64,000 nucleotides of DNA from DATHZQ01 sp965216945 (lineage in GTDB: Bacteria; Actinomycetota; Acidimicrobiia; Spongiisociales; UBA5794). Under the pieces are notes generated by a model. It was not told the origin of the DNA. It saw only the letters and a list, made by a program, of their open reading frames with translations, and searched no databases. The position numbers were made by a program, and so were the translations under genes. The stretch is taken from assembly GCA_965216945.1 (NCBI GenBank), contig CBDCGU010000003.1:2542001-2606000 (forward strand). Direction: 5' to 3'. Positions 1-9,530 of the stretch are shown here, piece by piece (position 1 is the first letter of the stretch; every line of letters begins with the position of its first letter).

Positions 1-459
1 AGGGACATCCTCATCGCCACGATCGCGGCCACGATCGCCGCGGCGCTCTCGTTCCTCACCCGGATGGCGTTCTGGGGCAGTCTCGGCGGTCGGCGTGACA
101 ACGGACCGCTTGGTGCGATCGGTGCGATCATCGGCATCATCGTGGCCCCGCTGGCGGCGATGGTCATCCAGATGGCCATCTCCCGCTCCCGGGAGTACCA
201 AGCCGACAGGAGTGGAGCCGAGATGACCGGTTCGCCGCTGGCACTGGCTTCGGCGCTTCAGAAGCTGGAGGCCGGCACCACGAAGGTGCCGATGAATGTG
301 AACCCGGCCGTGTCCCAGCTCTTCATCGCCGACCCGCTCAAGGCGTTCGGCCGGCGCGGCAGCAGCCGCGGCGGTGGCATGGGCAAGATGTTCAGCACCC
401 ACCCACCGATCCCCGAGCGTGTCGAGCGCCTCACCCAGATGTCGATGGGCATCAGGTAG
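1..459 (+). CDS. htpX: HtpX-type M48 zinc metalloprotease, C-terminal part (5' truncated by window)
   Basis: The reading frame is open from base 1, so the real start lies upstream and only about the last 152 residues are present. Visible features are a hydrophobic segment (ATIAATIAAALSFL), a second one near residues 42-58 and the SREYQADRSGAEMTG stretch, which in HtpX carries the glutamate that is the third zinc ligand, followed by the family's C-terminal FSTHPPIPERVERL motif. The HExxH motif must be upstream of the window. The family is a membrane-bound protease that removes damaged membrane proteins. Family assignment is firm; the substrate is unknown. Confidence 0.9.
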   Translation, partial: RDILIATIAATIAAALSFLTRMAFWGSLGGRRDNGPLGAIGAIIGIIVAPLAAMVIQMAISRSREYQADRSGAEMTGSPLALASALQKLEAGTTKVPMNVNPAVSQLFIADPLKAFGRRGSSRGGGMGKMFSTHPPIPERVERLTQMSMGIR

Positions 460-557
460 ATCGCGGCCGGAGCAGTGTTCGGCCGTACCTGACTCGTCCG
501 GCTTTCGGCCGAGCTGAATCCTCGCTCGCTGCGGCGGGCGGAGCCGCTGCAGCGGGG

Positions 558-590
558 TCGAAGGGGGAGGAGCGGAGCTGCCCCCTTCGA
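558..590 (+). terminator. Hairpin downstream of htpX
   Basis: A perfect 10-bp stem (558-567 with 581-590) and a 13-nt loop lie about 100 bp after the htpX stop. No U-tract follows, as is common for GC-rich actinobacterial terminators. Confidence 0.45.
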
Positions 591-681
591 GCATCCCTCT
601 CCTCGAGGTCCTCCTCGGGGTTGAGATGTTCGGCCGCGGGCAACCCCTTTGCGGCTCAGCTGCGGTTGACGGGGGCCATCA

Positions 682-709
682 AAGGAGCGCCCCAGGCGGG
701 GCGCTCCTT
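682..709 (+). terminator. Second strong hairpin after htpX
   Basis: A perfect 12-bp stem (682-693 with 698-709) closes the tetraloop AGGC. It is probably the main rho-independent-like terminator for htpX. The rest of 460-962 shows no convincing gene on either strand. Confidence 0.65.
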
Positions 710-899
710 CAGTCTGGCCGGTCCGGTGAGCTCGCGTCTCTGTCGCTGCGCGCACGCTCAGGCGGAGCGGCTATGTCCTCTGTGGCGGTACGCCCCCGGA
801 TCGACCTATTGATCGTCCGGCGGGCAGCCGCGCTCTTGGCACGAACCTACTCGCCGATTTCGTCTCTCAGCGGGGCATTTTTCGCGGTCTCGTGACCGA

Positions 900-933
900 G
901 ACGAGGGGGCGCCTGGCCAGGCGCCCCCTCGTC
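900..933 (-). terminator. Terminator of the first subtilase gene
   Basis: A perfect 15-bp stem (900-914 with 919-933) and a 4-nt loop lie about 30 bp beyond the stop codon of the minus-strand subtilase gene. No T-run is present. Confidence 0.75.
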
Positions 934-962
934 TGCCGTCAACGTTGCCGGTGAGCTCGCGG

Positions 963-3900
963 TCACCTCGCTCGGCGCACGCTCACTCGGATGAGCTGGG
1001 CTTGGTTGCCGTTGGCGTTCTCGACATAGACGAGCATCAGCCCGCGCACGGGTGTGCTCCTCATCGAGACCGGATCTACGGCAGCGGTCCAGCTGGCGCT
1101 CCCGCCGGCCTCGAGCTCGGCAAACGCACCACTCTCGATGGGCTGGTCGAAGGCGTTGTAGTGGCCGACCCCATTGACGATGTCGTCGGGGGCGCCTTCT
1201 CTCGAGAACACGCCCGAGATGAAGGAGAACTCGGCGTTGCCCGGTGTCAGACCGACCGCGGACAGCCCGAACGGCAGCAGCACGACGCTGCTGTCGAGGC
1301 CGCCTCCGGCGAACCAGAGATCCACCAGATCCCCCGTGTCCAAATCGAACGTGAAGGACAGCAGCGTGCCTTCGAACGCATCCGCAAACAGCGCACCGTC
1401 GAAGCCAACGACCGCGTAGTCGTTGACCCCGTCGCGGTCGGTGTCGACCAGCACATCCCACTCGTTGATCGATGGGTTCGAGTTGCGGGTGTTGGTGCTG
1501 ATGGCGAACACGCCGAGGTCGGCGCCCGGCAACGTCTGGACGCCGACTGCGTTGACGTCGGTGAACGTTGCATCCCGGGGATCGGTCAGCGACCACGCAT
1601 AGGAGTCGACCGTTCCCGGTGCACCTGTTGCGTTCGTCGTCGTCAGGTTGATGGGACCGGTACCCCGCACGGAGGCCGAGGTCGGGCTCGTCGCAAGCGA
1701 CGAATTGCCCCGGACCACGGCGACGAACGGCACCCGGAGCACCGGACCGGACCCTGGGTCGAACACCACGGCGCCCGAGGCGGTGACGAAGCCCGCCGGG
1801 AGGCTGGCTCCGTCGACGCTCAACGTGAGGTCAACCGACGCTCGACTGTTGCCGCCCACAGTCACCGTGCTCGACGAGAGGGTTCCGCTCGCCACACCAG
1901 CCGCATCGGTGTTCCAGTCGATCGAGACGTCGTAGCTCGCTGCGCTGGAGCCCAGGTTGTGGAGCGTGGCCGTCTTGGTGTCCGTCATGACCCCGGTGCT
2001 CTCGTCGAACCCGAACGACAGGCTCGACGTGAACGGGTCGCCCATGGCGAGGACCTCCGTCGCCAGCGCCGCGGTCGGAACCACGACGCCCGACCCGGCC
2101 CGCGTCGTCAGGTAGTCGATCATGAGGTCAGGATCGGACGTATTGACGATCGCCGCCTTGACGGCAACGGCCGGCCAGCTCGGATGCGCCTGACGTACGA
2201 GAGCCGCCAGACCCGCAACGTGCGGCGAGGCCATCGACGTGCCGCTCGAGGTCACTCCCTGGAAACCCGTGCCGAAGAACGTCGACACGATGCTGACGCC
2301 CGGTGCGATGACGTCCGGCTTCGCCGAGGAGTCGCCATTCGCCGGCCCACCGGACGAGAAGCCGGCGAAGTTCTCGAACGTCGGGTTCGGCAAGCCGCCG
2401 GATTCCTCGATCGTCACCGTCTGCCCGTCGGTGGCGACGATGCGGTCCGTATCGTCCTGCAAAGCCCCGAGGAACGGGATCGTCACCCCGGAGATGGTGC
2501 CTTCGAACGGTGGGAAGCCCGCAGCGTTCGTGATCATGACCACGGCAGCAGCCCCCGCCGCTTGCCCGTTGATGGCACGGTCGATGCGGGCGCACAGCGC
2601 TCGGAAGGTGATGACGATCTTCCCCGCCACCTCCGCCGGGTAGTCACTGGGATTGCAGCCGAGGGACTCGTCGACGTCACCCGTGGCCGGGTCGTCCTGA
2701 AGGACGTGGACCTCTGCCGTCACCGGCAGGTCATCGGATCCGTTCGAGTTCTGCATGTCGATGGTGTCGCCCGGAGCGATGTAGTTGACATGCGGGGTCT
2801 CGGCGATCGTATCCAGCGCCGCCGTCGAGATCGTTCCGGCGCCCACACCGGGCGAGCCGGTGATGTAGGGGCTGGGACCACTGTTCCCGGCCGACGTGAC
2901 CACGACGACTCCGGCCGCCACGGCGTTGGTCGAGGCGACCGCCGAGGGGTCGCTCGGACGCCCATAGGGCGAACCGAGGCTCATGTTGATGACGTCGAGG
3001 TCGTTGGCAACCGCCCAGTTGATGGCGTCGACCGTGACGTCGGTCGAGCCGTCACATCCAAACACCTTGAGTGCATACAGCGTCGCCTCGGGAGCGACAC
3101 CGGGGCCCACACCGAACTCGTTGTCGTGGGTGGTGTCGTCGTATGGCCCCGTGTAGGTCGAGCCATCGAGGAGCACGCCTTGCCCGCCGGCCGAGCCACC
3201 GACGTGACTGCCGTGGAAGTTGCAGTCGAGCGGGTCGGGATCGGGCACGGGTGTGTTGATCGCGGGGTCGTCCGAGCTGGCGTCGTAGGCATCGCCGACG
3301 AAGTCGTGACCGCCGGCGATCTTCACAGTCGGGAAGGTCCCCGGCTCGATGATCGTCGGGTCGTCGTTGGCGTAGTCGTCCGGGTCGCCGGAGCCGCCGA
3401 AGTTGGCGTGGTAGTAGTCGATGCCGGTGTCGATGATCCCGATGCTGACGCCGGTGCCGGTGAATCCGAGATCCGCCCACACCTCCGGTGTTCCCAGGAA
3501 CGGTACGGAATTCGAGTTGTCCGGCTCATGGCGATCGAGGGCGTGCACGGTGGCGACGCCCGGCAGGTTGGCGAGTTCGGGAATCGCCGCCGCCTGGATT
3601 CGAACCCGGATGCCGTTGTACGCATCCTGGAGCTGCGACTGCACGGTTCCGCCCAGCCGCTCGATGTCTGGGCGCAGCCCGTCCTGCTCCGCACGGAGGT
3701 CGGCTCGGATACCGGCCCGCTCCGCACGGGAGAGCTCACGACCGGATGCTCGCGCATCGGCTTGAGCTGCAGCCACAGGTTCGCGCTCCATCTCGATCAT
3801 GACCGTCAACACGCGATCGGGATCGGCCAGCGCTGGTGCGAGGTCCACGTCGACGCCGTTGATGTCGATGCGATCGAACCGGTCGTCGGCGGCCGATGCC

Positions 3901-3965
3901 GTCGACGGGGCCATCACCGCAAGGACAAGAGCGAAGACCGCGGCGAGTACGAGTAGGCGTCTCAC
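963..3965 (-). CDS. Secreted S8 subtilisin-like serine protease with inserted PA domain (1000 aa)
   Basis: Exported serine endopeptidase. I start it at the GTG at 3965 because AAAGGGGAG precedes it and it opens directly into a signal peptide (about residues 1-25, ending in STASA); the longer open frame would add a non-signal-like arginine-rich segment. Order: signal peptide, I9-like propeptide (about 50-150), and a catalytic domain with Asp179 (IIDTG), His251 (HGSHVGG) and Ser577 (GTSMASPH). A PA-like insertion (about 440-530) lies between His and Ser. The last ~350 residues are beta-rich and resemble Fn3/Ig-like domains. There is no sortase motif or membrane anchor, so it is probably released. 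It is followed by another subtilase gene on the same strand with its own terminator. Confidence 0.93.
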   Translation of the reverse strand: MRRLLVLAAVFALVLAVMAPSTASAADDRFDRIDINGVDVDLAPALADPDRVLTVMIEMEREPVAAAQADARASGRELSRAERAGIRADLRAEQDGLRPDIERLGGTVQSQLQDAYNGIRVRIQAAAIPELANLPGVATVHALDRHEPDNSNSVPFLGTPEVWADLGFTGTGVSIGIIDTGIDYYHANFGGSGDPDDYANDDPTIIEPGTFPTVKIAGGHDFVGDAYDASSDDPAINTPVPDPDPLDCNFHGSHVGGSAGGQGVLLDGSTYTGPYDDTTHDNEFGVGPGVAPEATLYALKVFGCDGSTDVTVDAINWAVANDLDVINMSLGSPYGRPSDPSAVASTNAVAAGVVVVTSAGNSGPSPYITGSPGVGAGTISTAALDTIAETPHVNYIAPGDTIDMQNSNGSDDLPVTAEVHVLQDDPATGDVDESLGCNPSDYPAEVAGKIVITFRALCARIDRAINGQAAGAAAVVMITNAAGFPPFEGTISGVTIPFLGALQDDTDRIVATDGQTVTIEESGGLPNPTFENFAGFSSGGPANGDSSAKPDVIAPGVSIVSTFFGTGFQGVTSSGTSMASPHVAGLAALVRQAHPSWPAVAVKAAIVNTSDPDLMIDYLTTRAGSGVVVPTAALATEVLAMGDPFTSSLSFGFDESTGVMTDTKTATLHNLGSSAASYDVSIDWNTDAAGVASGTLSSSTVTVGGNSRASVDLTLSVDGASLPAGFVTASGAVVFDPGSGPVLRVPFVAVVRGNSSLATSPTSASVRGTGPINLTTTNATGAPGTVDSYAWSLTDPRDATFTDVNAVGVQTLPGADLGVFAISTNTRNSNPSINEWDVLVDTDRDGVNDYAVVGFDGALFADAFEGTLLSFTFDLDTGDLVDLWFAGGGLDSSVVLLPFGLSAVGLTPGNAEFSFISGVFSREGAPDDIVNGVGHYNAFDQPIESGAFAELEAGGSASWTAAVDPVSMRSTPVRGLMLVYVENANGNQAQLIRVSVRRAR

Positions 3966-4158
3966 GCATTCTCCCCTTTGTTCCGCCTCGGGTTGCGGCT
4001 GAGCTCGCCGGGGCGCCGCGACACGGCGCTTGCATCGCTCCCAACGGAGCCAACCGCCTCTCTCTGCCAACCCTACAGAACGCGATCGCCATCCGGCGAG
4101 TGGTCTGTCCGTGGTCCGTCAGGCGGTGTACGGGCGCCGGGTCGTCGGCCCGAACAAC

Positions 4159-4188
4159 CGAAGGGGCGCCCCGGAGGGCGCCCCTTCG
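4159..4188 (-). terminator. Terminator of the second subtilase gene
   Basis: A 13-bp perfect stem (4159-4171 with 4176-4188) and the loop CGGA lie about 20 bp past the stop of the minus-strand gene ending at 4210. Confidence 0.75.
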
Positions 4189-4209
4189 TCTCTCGTCGTC
4201 GTTGTTACG

Positions 4210-7179
4210 TCAGCGGTTGTCCACCTCGACCAGGGTGAGGCCGATGAGCCCGTTCGCATCCGAGTGCGACACAGCGCCGAGATGCCACTCGCCGGCCGTG
4301 GCTCCCGTCCAGCTGATGTCGACCGTTCCGCTCGTGCCGAGCGTGGCCGACGCCGGAGCGCTGTCGACCGACAGGCTGCCGCCGGGCGTCGCCGACACGA
4401 TCCACGTATAGAGCGTGTAGTCGGCGCTTGCGTCGACCGTCTGCCAACCGTGGACGTAGAGCGTGTAGGTGTCGTCGGCCGGCAGCACCACGTCGATCAA
4501 CTCGTCCGTCCCGCCGTTCGTGCTCGAGGCAATGATGTTGCCTCCCGAGTCGGCGAGGAACAGGTCGATGTCATGGTCGGCGCTCGGCACCGCATCCGGT
4601 GGCATCGCAAAGCGAAGCAGAGCGGCTCCGCTGGTCGTGAACTCGTGGGCATTGCTGAACCCGTCAGTCGGATCGAAGCTCTGATCCGGGTCCTGCACCA
4701 CGTTGTCTTCGGTCACCACGGCGCTCTCGAGACCGTGCCCGGCCGCGCTGTAGTCGCCCGTGTAACCAAAGGTCACGTCGAAGCTGGCGCTGCCGTCGAC
4801 GCCCTCGCCCGCGATCGCGTCAGGCGCCGCAAACAGCGATGCGTTGACCGCGATGGGCGAGTACGCCGATGCGCCGCCCTGCGAGCGCCACGTCAGGCTG
4901 CCGAAACGCCACTGGCCGACGGGCGCACCGCCGGTAGCGGTGAACGTGACCTCGTAGGTCGCGCTCTCACCGGGGGCCAGCGTGATCTCCGACGGGGAGA
5001 CCTCGACGTCGAAGCCCTGCGGGCCGCGGGTCGAGACACGCCACGTGGCGGTCCGGTTGGCGACGCTGGTGACGGTACGGGTGACCGTCTGTGTGCCAGG
5101 TACGCCGTCGATGGCGATGGAGGCCAGGTTCAGATCGCTCGCATCCGTGGGCACACCGAGGCCCTCGAGGGCCGCACAGGTGGCATCAGGGTCGGAGAAC
5201 GCCGACGTGTCGGCATCGCACAGGAAGCCGAGGTAGTCGAGGAACCCGGCGTCGTAGACGATGCCAGGGTTGAACATCGAGCCCTGGGCCCGTGCCCGAC
5301 CACTCGGATCGACGTGACCGGCACCCATGTCGAACGGATCGGCCGGCGTGACGCCGTTCTCTTTCCAGACTTCCTGGTAGGCCGTCGTCATGACCGCCGA
5401 CTTCGCCATCGCAGGCGTCCAGTCACGGTTCGCCTGCTTCAGCAGGGCGAACAGACCGGCCACATGCGGGCTGGACATCGACGTGCCGCTGATCGACTGG
5501 AACAGCTGACCAGGTGCGCCACTCGCCGGCGGGGAGAACCCGACCGGCGTCGGCGAGTTGCCGGCGAGCACATTGACGCCAGGCGCCGTCACGTCCGGCT
5601 TGATGATGTCACCGGAGACCGGGTTCGGGCCCCGGGACGAGAACGATGCCATCCACGGTGCGGGCTGCGAGACCGCTTCGCCACCGTTGATCATCGCCAC
5701 CGCGGCGTCGCCGGCGGAGGCGATGTAGTCCTTGATGACCAGGCCATCGGTGTTGTTGATGTGCACCGAGGGCACCCAGTGGTTGTCCGTCACTTCGGAC
5801 TGGGTGTCGGAAGCGTTGTACAGGATCATGCCTGCACCACCGGCCTCGTAGACCGCATGGCTCTTGTCCACGCGAGCGATGGCACCACGGAGACACAGAA
5901 CGACGTTGCCTTCGACCACGGCCGGGTCGAGTGCGCCGATGTTGCACAGCTCGTCGCCTGCGTCTGCGGCATCGACCAGCTTGAGCTCGTCCGTGCCCGG
6001 CGTGATGGAGGCACCGAAGAACTCCCATCCGTCACTCGACGAAGCCGAGCCCTCGAAGGTGCGGTCATGGTTGCTGGCGCCCACCGACGTCAGCCACGGC
6101 ACCGATGCCGGGCCACCGACGGTTCCCGCACCTGGGCCGCTGTTGCCGTTCGACGTGGCAACGAAGACGCCCGCATCGGCGGCGAACAGGAAGGCAATGT
6201 CGTCGACTCCGGTGAGGCTGGCGCCGCCACCGATCGAGTAGTTGATCACGTCGACGCCGTCCAGCACTGCCTGGTCGATCGAGGCGGCGAGGTCGGAGCT
6301 GAAGCCACCGAGGTCGCCAAGACCCTTGTAGGCGATGACGCGGGCTCGCGGTGCGATGCCCGACACGACGCCGCGGTGGATGCCGAAGATCTCGGCGTCC
6401 ACGCCGGAGTTGCCGGCGGCCGTCGATGCTGTGTGCGTGCCGTGCCCGTTCTCGTCGCGCGCCGAGTCGTACTCGTAGAACTCGGCACCGATGAGGGCCC
6501 GGTACGTCGGCAGAACCTGACGGGCGCCGATGAGCTTGTTGTTGCACTCGAAGTCGGCATCGTTCGGGTTGTGCGCCGCATTGCCGAAGTCGCATGCGGG
6601 ATACACCGACTCATCGAGCGTGATGCCGAGGTCGCTGTAGCTTCCGTCGTCCTCGAAGCTCGGATGCTCGGGCCAGATGCCGGTGTCGATCACGCCGACA
6701 ACGACGTTCTCGCCCGTGTAACCGCTCGCCCACGCACCGCCGCGTTCGTTCAGCCCGAGGAACGTTGGTGTGTTCTCGGTGGTCGGCTGCCGCAACTCGT
6801 CCGGCATGACAACCAGCACGTCCTTCGAGCTGGCGACCCGTACCGCCTCGTCATGGCTCATCAGAGCCGAGAAGCCATTTGCGGCGTTGGTGTACTCGTT
6901 GACCTTCTTGTCGACGGCAACGCCTGCTTCCCGCATGACGCGGTCGTGCGAATCGCGGATCCTCGTTCGTTCGGCGCGGGCCGCCGAGCTCGCCAGATCA
7001 GATTGCTCGAAAGTCGCCAGCAACGGGTTGTCGCGCATCACGACGATGTAGCTGCCGTAAGCGCTCTTCTCGACGGAGACGGCGTCGTCGCCTGCCGAGC
7101 TCTCAGCGGCTCCGACCGCGGGTACGAGGACGCCGAGCATCAACGCACATGCAGCAAGAGCCGTCAGAAATCGTTTCAT
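4210..7179 (-). CDS. Secreted S8 subtilase, cucumisin-like, with PA and C-terminal beta domains (989 aa)
   Basis: Exported serine protease. The ATG at 7179 is chosen because AAAGGAGGG lies 9 bases upstream and the protein then begins with a classic signal peptide (MKRFLTALAAC..., cleavage near VGAAES). Next come an I9 propeptide (about 45-130) and a catalytic domain with Asp165 (VIDTGIWPEHPSF), His246 (GHGTHTAST) and Ser567 (GTSMSSPHVAG). The WPEHPSF and SMSSPH motifs and a PA-type insertion between His and Ser mark the plant/actinobacterial cucumisin-like branch. After the catalytic domain there are an Fn3-like domain and a PPC-like domain (DHDIDLFL...LYVHGW, about 840-930). It differs from its neighbour in branch and domain order, so the pair is not a recent tandem duplication. 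Confidence 0.93.
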   Translation of the reverse strand: MKRFLTALAACALMLGVLVPAVGAAESSAGDDAVSVEKSAYGSYIVVMRDNPLLATFEQSDLASSAARAERTRIRDSHDRVMREAGVAVDKKVNEYTNAANGFSALMSHDEAVRVASSKDVLVVMPDELRQPTTENTPTFLGLNERGGAWASGYTGENVVVGVIDTGIWPEHPSFEDDGSYSDLGITLDESVYPACDFGNAAHNPNDADFECNNKLIGARQVLPTYRALIGAEFYEYDSARDENGHGTHTASTAAGNSGVDAEIFGIHRGVVSGIAPRARVIAYKGLGDLGGFSSDLAASIDQAVLDGVDVINYSIGGGASLTGVDDIAFLFAADAGVFVATSNGNSGPGAGTVGGPASVPWLTSVGASNHDRTFEGSASSSDGWEFFGASITPGTDELKLVDAADAGDELCNIGALDPAVVEGNVVLCLRGAIARVDKSHAVYEAGGAGMILYNASDTQSEVTDNHWVPSVHINNTDGLVIKDYIASAGDAAVAMINGGEAVSQPAPWMASFSSRGPNPVSGDIIKPDVTAPGVNVLAGNSPTPVGFSPPASGAPGQLFQSISGTSMSSPHVAGLFALLKQANRDWTPAMAKSAVMTTAYQEVWKENGVTPADPFDMGAGHVDPSGRARAQGSMFNPGIVYDAGFLDYLGFLCDADTSAFSDPDATCAALEGLGVPTDASDLNLASIAIDGVPGTQTVTRTVTSVANRTATWRVSTRGPQGFDVEVSPSEITLAPGESATYEVTFTATGGAPVGQWRFGSLTWRSQGGASAYSPIAVNASLFAAPDAIAGEGVDGSASFDVTFGYTGDYSAAGHGLESAVVTEDNVVQDPDQSFDPTDGFSNAHEFTTSGAALLRFAMPPDAVPSADHDIDLFLADSGGNIIASSTNGGTDELIDVVLPADDTYTLYVHGWQTVDASADYTLYTWIVSATPGGSLSVDSAPASATLGTSGTVDISWTGATAGEWHLGAVSHSDANGLIGLTLVEVDNR

Positions 7180-7414
7180 CCGAACGGTCCCTCCTTTGGG
7201 TTCCACAGAACCTTCCCCCCGTTGGCGGAGAAACGACCTCCGCAACGGTTGTCCGGGGCGCGCTCTCCACGCGCTCTCCGGCCTTGTCCGGCCCGGAGGC
7301 TAGCACCTGTACCGCTGACCCGTCCTGGGAAATACGCCAAATCCATGCAAAATTCTCGCGAAGGTCGTGCCTAGTTGCGTGCAGCAATCGTTCCATAGTG
7401 CCCCGCGATGGCGA

Positions 7415-7420
7415 TACTGT
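7415..7420 (+). promoter_or_regulatory. -10 box (TACTGT) for a leaderless tetR-family mRNA
   Basis: TACTGT ends 6 bases before the ATG at 7427, and no Shine-Dalgarno is present. The same TANNNT-to-start spacing recurs at ten genes in this window. Confidence 0.5.
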
Positions 7421-7426
7421 TGTGGC

Positions 7427-8035
7427 ATGACCACCGATGCCCGCCGTTCGATGACGGAGAGGAAGACCGCCACACGTCGCCACCTCTTGGAGGTCGCCGA
7501 ACGGCTCTTCGGTGAGCTCGGGTTTGCCAACACTTCACCCGCGGACGTGTCATCGGCGGCACACATGGGGCGAACCACCTTCTACGAGTACTTCACCGAC
7601 ACCGAGGATCTGCTTGCGGCCTTGGTGGAGGAACGGCTGCCGGAAGTCAACGACGAGATCGTCAGTTCCATCGATCATGACGTGAAGGTGGAAGATCAGC
7701 TTGGCGAGCTGGCCGTTCGCATGGTGGAGTTCGCCGCGACCGACCACGTGCTCGGCCTGCAACTCCACCAGGGTCTCCCGACGCTCTCTCCGGCAACTCA
7801 GCGAAGGATCGCAACCGCTCACCGCTCGCTGTCGAACGAGTTCGCTCGCATCTACCGGGAGGGGGTGGCATCGGGTGCTTTTCGCAACATTCCTGCCGAC
7901 CTCGCAGGGCTCTTCGTGCAGGACCTGACGATGGCAGCGGCCAAGAAGCTCATGACACTGGACGAACCGAAGACTCGTCTTCATGAGGTCGCCGACGAGT
8001 TGGTGGCCTTTCTTCTCCATGGCCTGGGGAGCTGA
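7427..8035 (+). CDS. TetR/AcrR-family transcriptional regulator (202 aa)
   Basis: DNA-binding repressor of the TetR type. Residues about 15-60 form the helix-turn-helix domain (AERLFGELGFANTSPADVSSAAHMGRTTFYEYF is the typical signature region, with TTFYEYF as recognition helix). The remainder is an all-helical ligand-binding/dimerisation domain whose ligand cannot be read. The ATG at 7427 fits the family's usual N-terminus and has a TANNNT box 6 bases upstream, suggesting leaderless translation. It is divergent from the minus-strand subtilase gene and could regulate that protease, but no operator is visible to prove it. Confidence 0.88.
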   Translation: MTTDARRSMTERKTATRRHLLEVAERLFGELGFANTSPADVSSAAHMGRTTFYEYFTDTEDLLAALVEERLPEVNDEIVSSIDHDVKVEDQLGELAVRMVEFAATDHVLGLQLHQGLPTLSPATQRRIATAHRSLSNEFARIYREGVASGAFRNIPADLAGLFVQDLTMAAAKKLMTLDEPKTRLHEVADELVAFLLHGLGS

Positions 8036-8063
8036 TCCGCACCGCGACAAGCCCCACTCGCCG

Positions 8064-8146
8064 TGCCGGGAGAAGGATTCGAACCTCCGTAGGCGAATGC
8101 CGGCAGATTTACAGTCTGCTCCCTTTGGCCGCTCGGGCATCCCGGC
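8064..8146 (-). tRNA. tRNA-Tyr (GTA)
   Basis: Read on the minus strand, a 7-bp acceptor stem (GCCGGGA/TCCCGGC) encloses a class II tRNA of 83 nt with a long variable arm. The anticodon loop contains GTA (CTGTAAA), and the T-arm GGTTCGAATCC is canonical. The CCA end is not encoded. In many bacteria tRNA-Tyr lies near tRNA-Thr and tuf, as here. Confidence 0.95.
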
Positions 8147-8591
8147 GTGGAACGGCGCAGGATAGCGGCGCACCGACTCCGCCAGCGCTTCCGTGACCCT
8201 CACGCCGAGGCCGGCCGAGAGGCGGTGCCGGTGGGCCTGGCCATGTCTCTCCGATGGCGGCTCGTCCTCTGCGCATCCGTGGCGCCGTGATTGCCGGGGT
8301 GGGGCGGTCGGCCCTAGTGGTCCGCCGCCCGAATAGCTACGCAGTCTCCCCGGCCCTCGACGCCGCCGGCTGCGACCTCGCGAACTGGCGTACGCCGGTT
8401 CGTCGGCAGGTTTCCTGCGGAAACTGCGACGTGCCGCTTGCGGCACGCCTCGACGCATTGCCCGAATGCGCCTTCGTCCTGCGTCCTTGCCGGTCGACGC
8501 CGATGCCTCGGGGACACCGCGGCATCAATTGCGCCACGGACCACTATGTTCAGTCCCGCCAACTCCACTCCGCCCAACAAGGAGGGTCGAA
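8147..8591. other. 445-bp gene-free stretch with a run of hairpins at 8381-8470
   Basis: No credible coding frame. Bases 8381-8470 hold consecutive inverted repeats: 8381-8390/8393-8402 (10 bp, one G-U), 8406-8410/8414-8418 (overlapping the alternative 8410-8415/8419-8424), 8430-8437/8440-8447 (8 bp) and 8454-8459/8465-8470 (6 bp). This is unusually dense and may be a structured leader of the following protease gene. Confidence 0.5.
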
Positions 8592-9413
8592 TTGAAGAGG
8601 ACACTCACGGTCCTAGGCGCGTCCGTTCTCGTGATGGCGATCGCGCTGCCGGTGGCTGCCATCACCAACGGAGGGCCAGACGGCGACGACCACCCGTACG
8701 TCGGCCTGATGGTCGCCGACGACGCCGACGGGAACCCGCTGTGGAGATGCTCGGGAACGTTGATCTCGCCCACGCTGTACCTGACGGCCGGGCATTGCAC
8801 GGAGGCGCCTGCGGCCCGTGCCACGATCTGGTTCGACAGCGACGTCGACGCCGGGATCCCCGACAACGGGTATCCGTTCGGGGGACCGGACAGCGTGGAC
8901 GGAACCACCTTCACGCATCCTTCGTACGATCCGGCTGCCTTCTTCCTCTACGACCTCGGTGTCGTGGTGCTTGACGAGCCGGTGTACATGGACAGCTACG
9001 GCGCATTGCCGGAGCTCGGCGTGCTCGACGAGATCCAGGGCAAGGACAAGAAGGGTGCGCTGACCGCAGTTGGCTACGGCCTCCAGGAGATCAATCCCAC
9101 TCGGGTCACCGCAGATCGCGTCCGTCTCCAGGCGACTCTCGACGTGCTGAACACCCAGGGTGTGTTTGGTGTGCCGAAGGGAACGTCTGTCGCCGTGTCG
9201 GGTTCAGGAGTCGGTGGTGACAGCTCGGCGACCGGAGGCACGTGCTTCGGCGACTCGGGCGGTCCGCAGTTCCTGGCCGGCTCGAATGTCGTGGTTGCGG
9301 TCACGTCGTTCGGACTCAACGGCAACTGTGCGGGAACGGGCGGCGGTTATCGCGTCGATGCGGCGGATGATCTCGACTGGCTGTACGGCACGTTCGGGAG
9401 TCACCTGCCGTAG
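8592..9413 (+). CDS. Secreted trypsin-like S1 serine protease (273 aa)
   Basis: Exported chymotrypsin-fold protease. The TTG at 8592 is chosen as start because AAGGAGGG sits 6 bases before it and it opens into a signal peptide (LKRTLTVLGASVLVMAIALPVAA). The triad is complete: His68 (LTAGHC), Asp121 (YDLGVVVL) and Ser222 (GDSGGP). Mature residues begin near ITNGGPDGDDHPYVG, which resembles the trypsin-type new N-terminus after activation. There is no C-terminal anchor, so it is probably released. It has a terminator of its own and stands alone between tRNA-Tyr and the repeat array. Function beyond proteolysis is not visible. Confidence 0.9.
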   Translation: MKRTLTVLGASVLVMAIALPVAAITNGGPDGDDHPYVGLMVADDADGNPLWRCSGTLISPTLYLTAGHCTEAPAARATIWFDSDVDAGIPDNGYPFGGPDSVDGTTFTHPSYDPAAFFLYDLGVVVLDEPVYMDSYGALPELGVLDEIQGKDKKGALTAVGYGLQEINPTRVTADRVRLQATLDVLNTQGVFGVPKGTSVAVSGSGVGGDSSATGGTCFGDSGGPQFLAGSNVVVAVTSFGLNGNCAGTGGGYRVDAADDLDWLYGTFGSHLP

Positions 9414-9530
9414 GGGCGTTGCGGTTACGCGGCATTCGCCCGGAAGGGACTCGGGTCCCGACCCATACGGCGATGAGCCGCAAGGCGCACGGCCGAACAA
9501 CATGACTGAGGCCAAGCAATGGCCACCAGG

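Noticed and set aside
945..7374. Long plus-strand open frames 945-3956 and 4030-7374.
   Set aside because: They are exact antisense shadows of the two subtilase genes, whose catalytic triads and signal peptides are intact on the minus strand.
8314..8604. 96-residue minus-strand frame before the S1 protease gene.
   Set aside because: It covers the hairpin cluster, has no recognisable features and opposes the protease leader.
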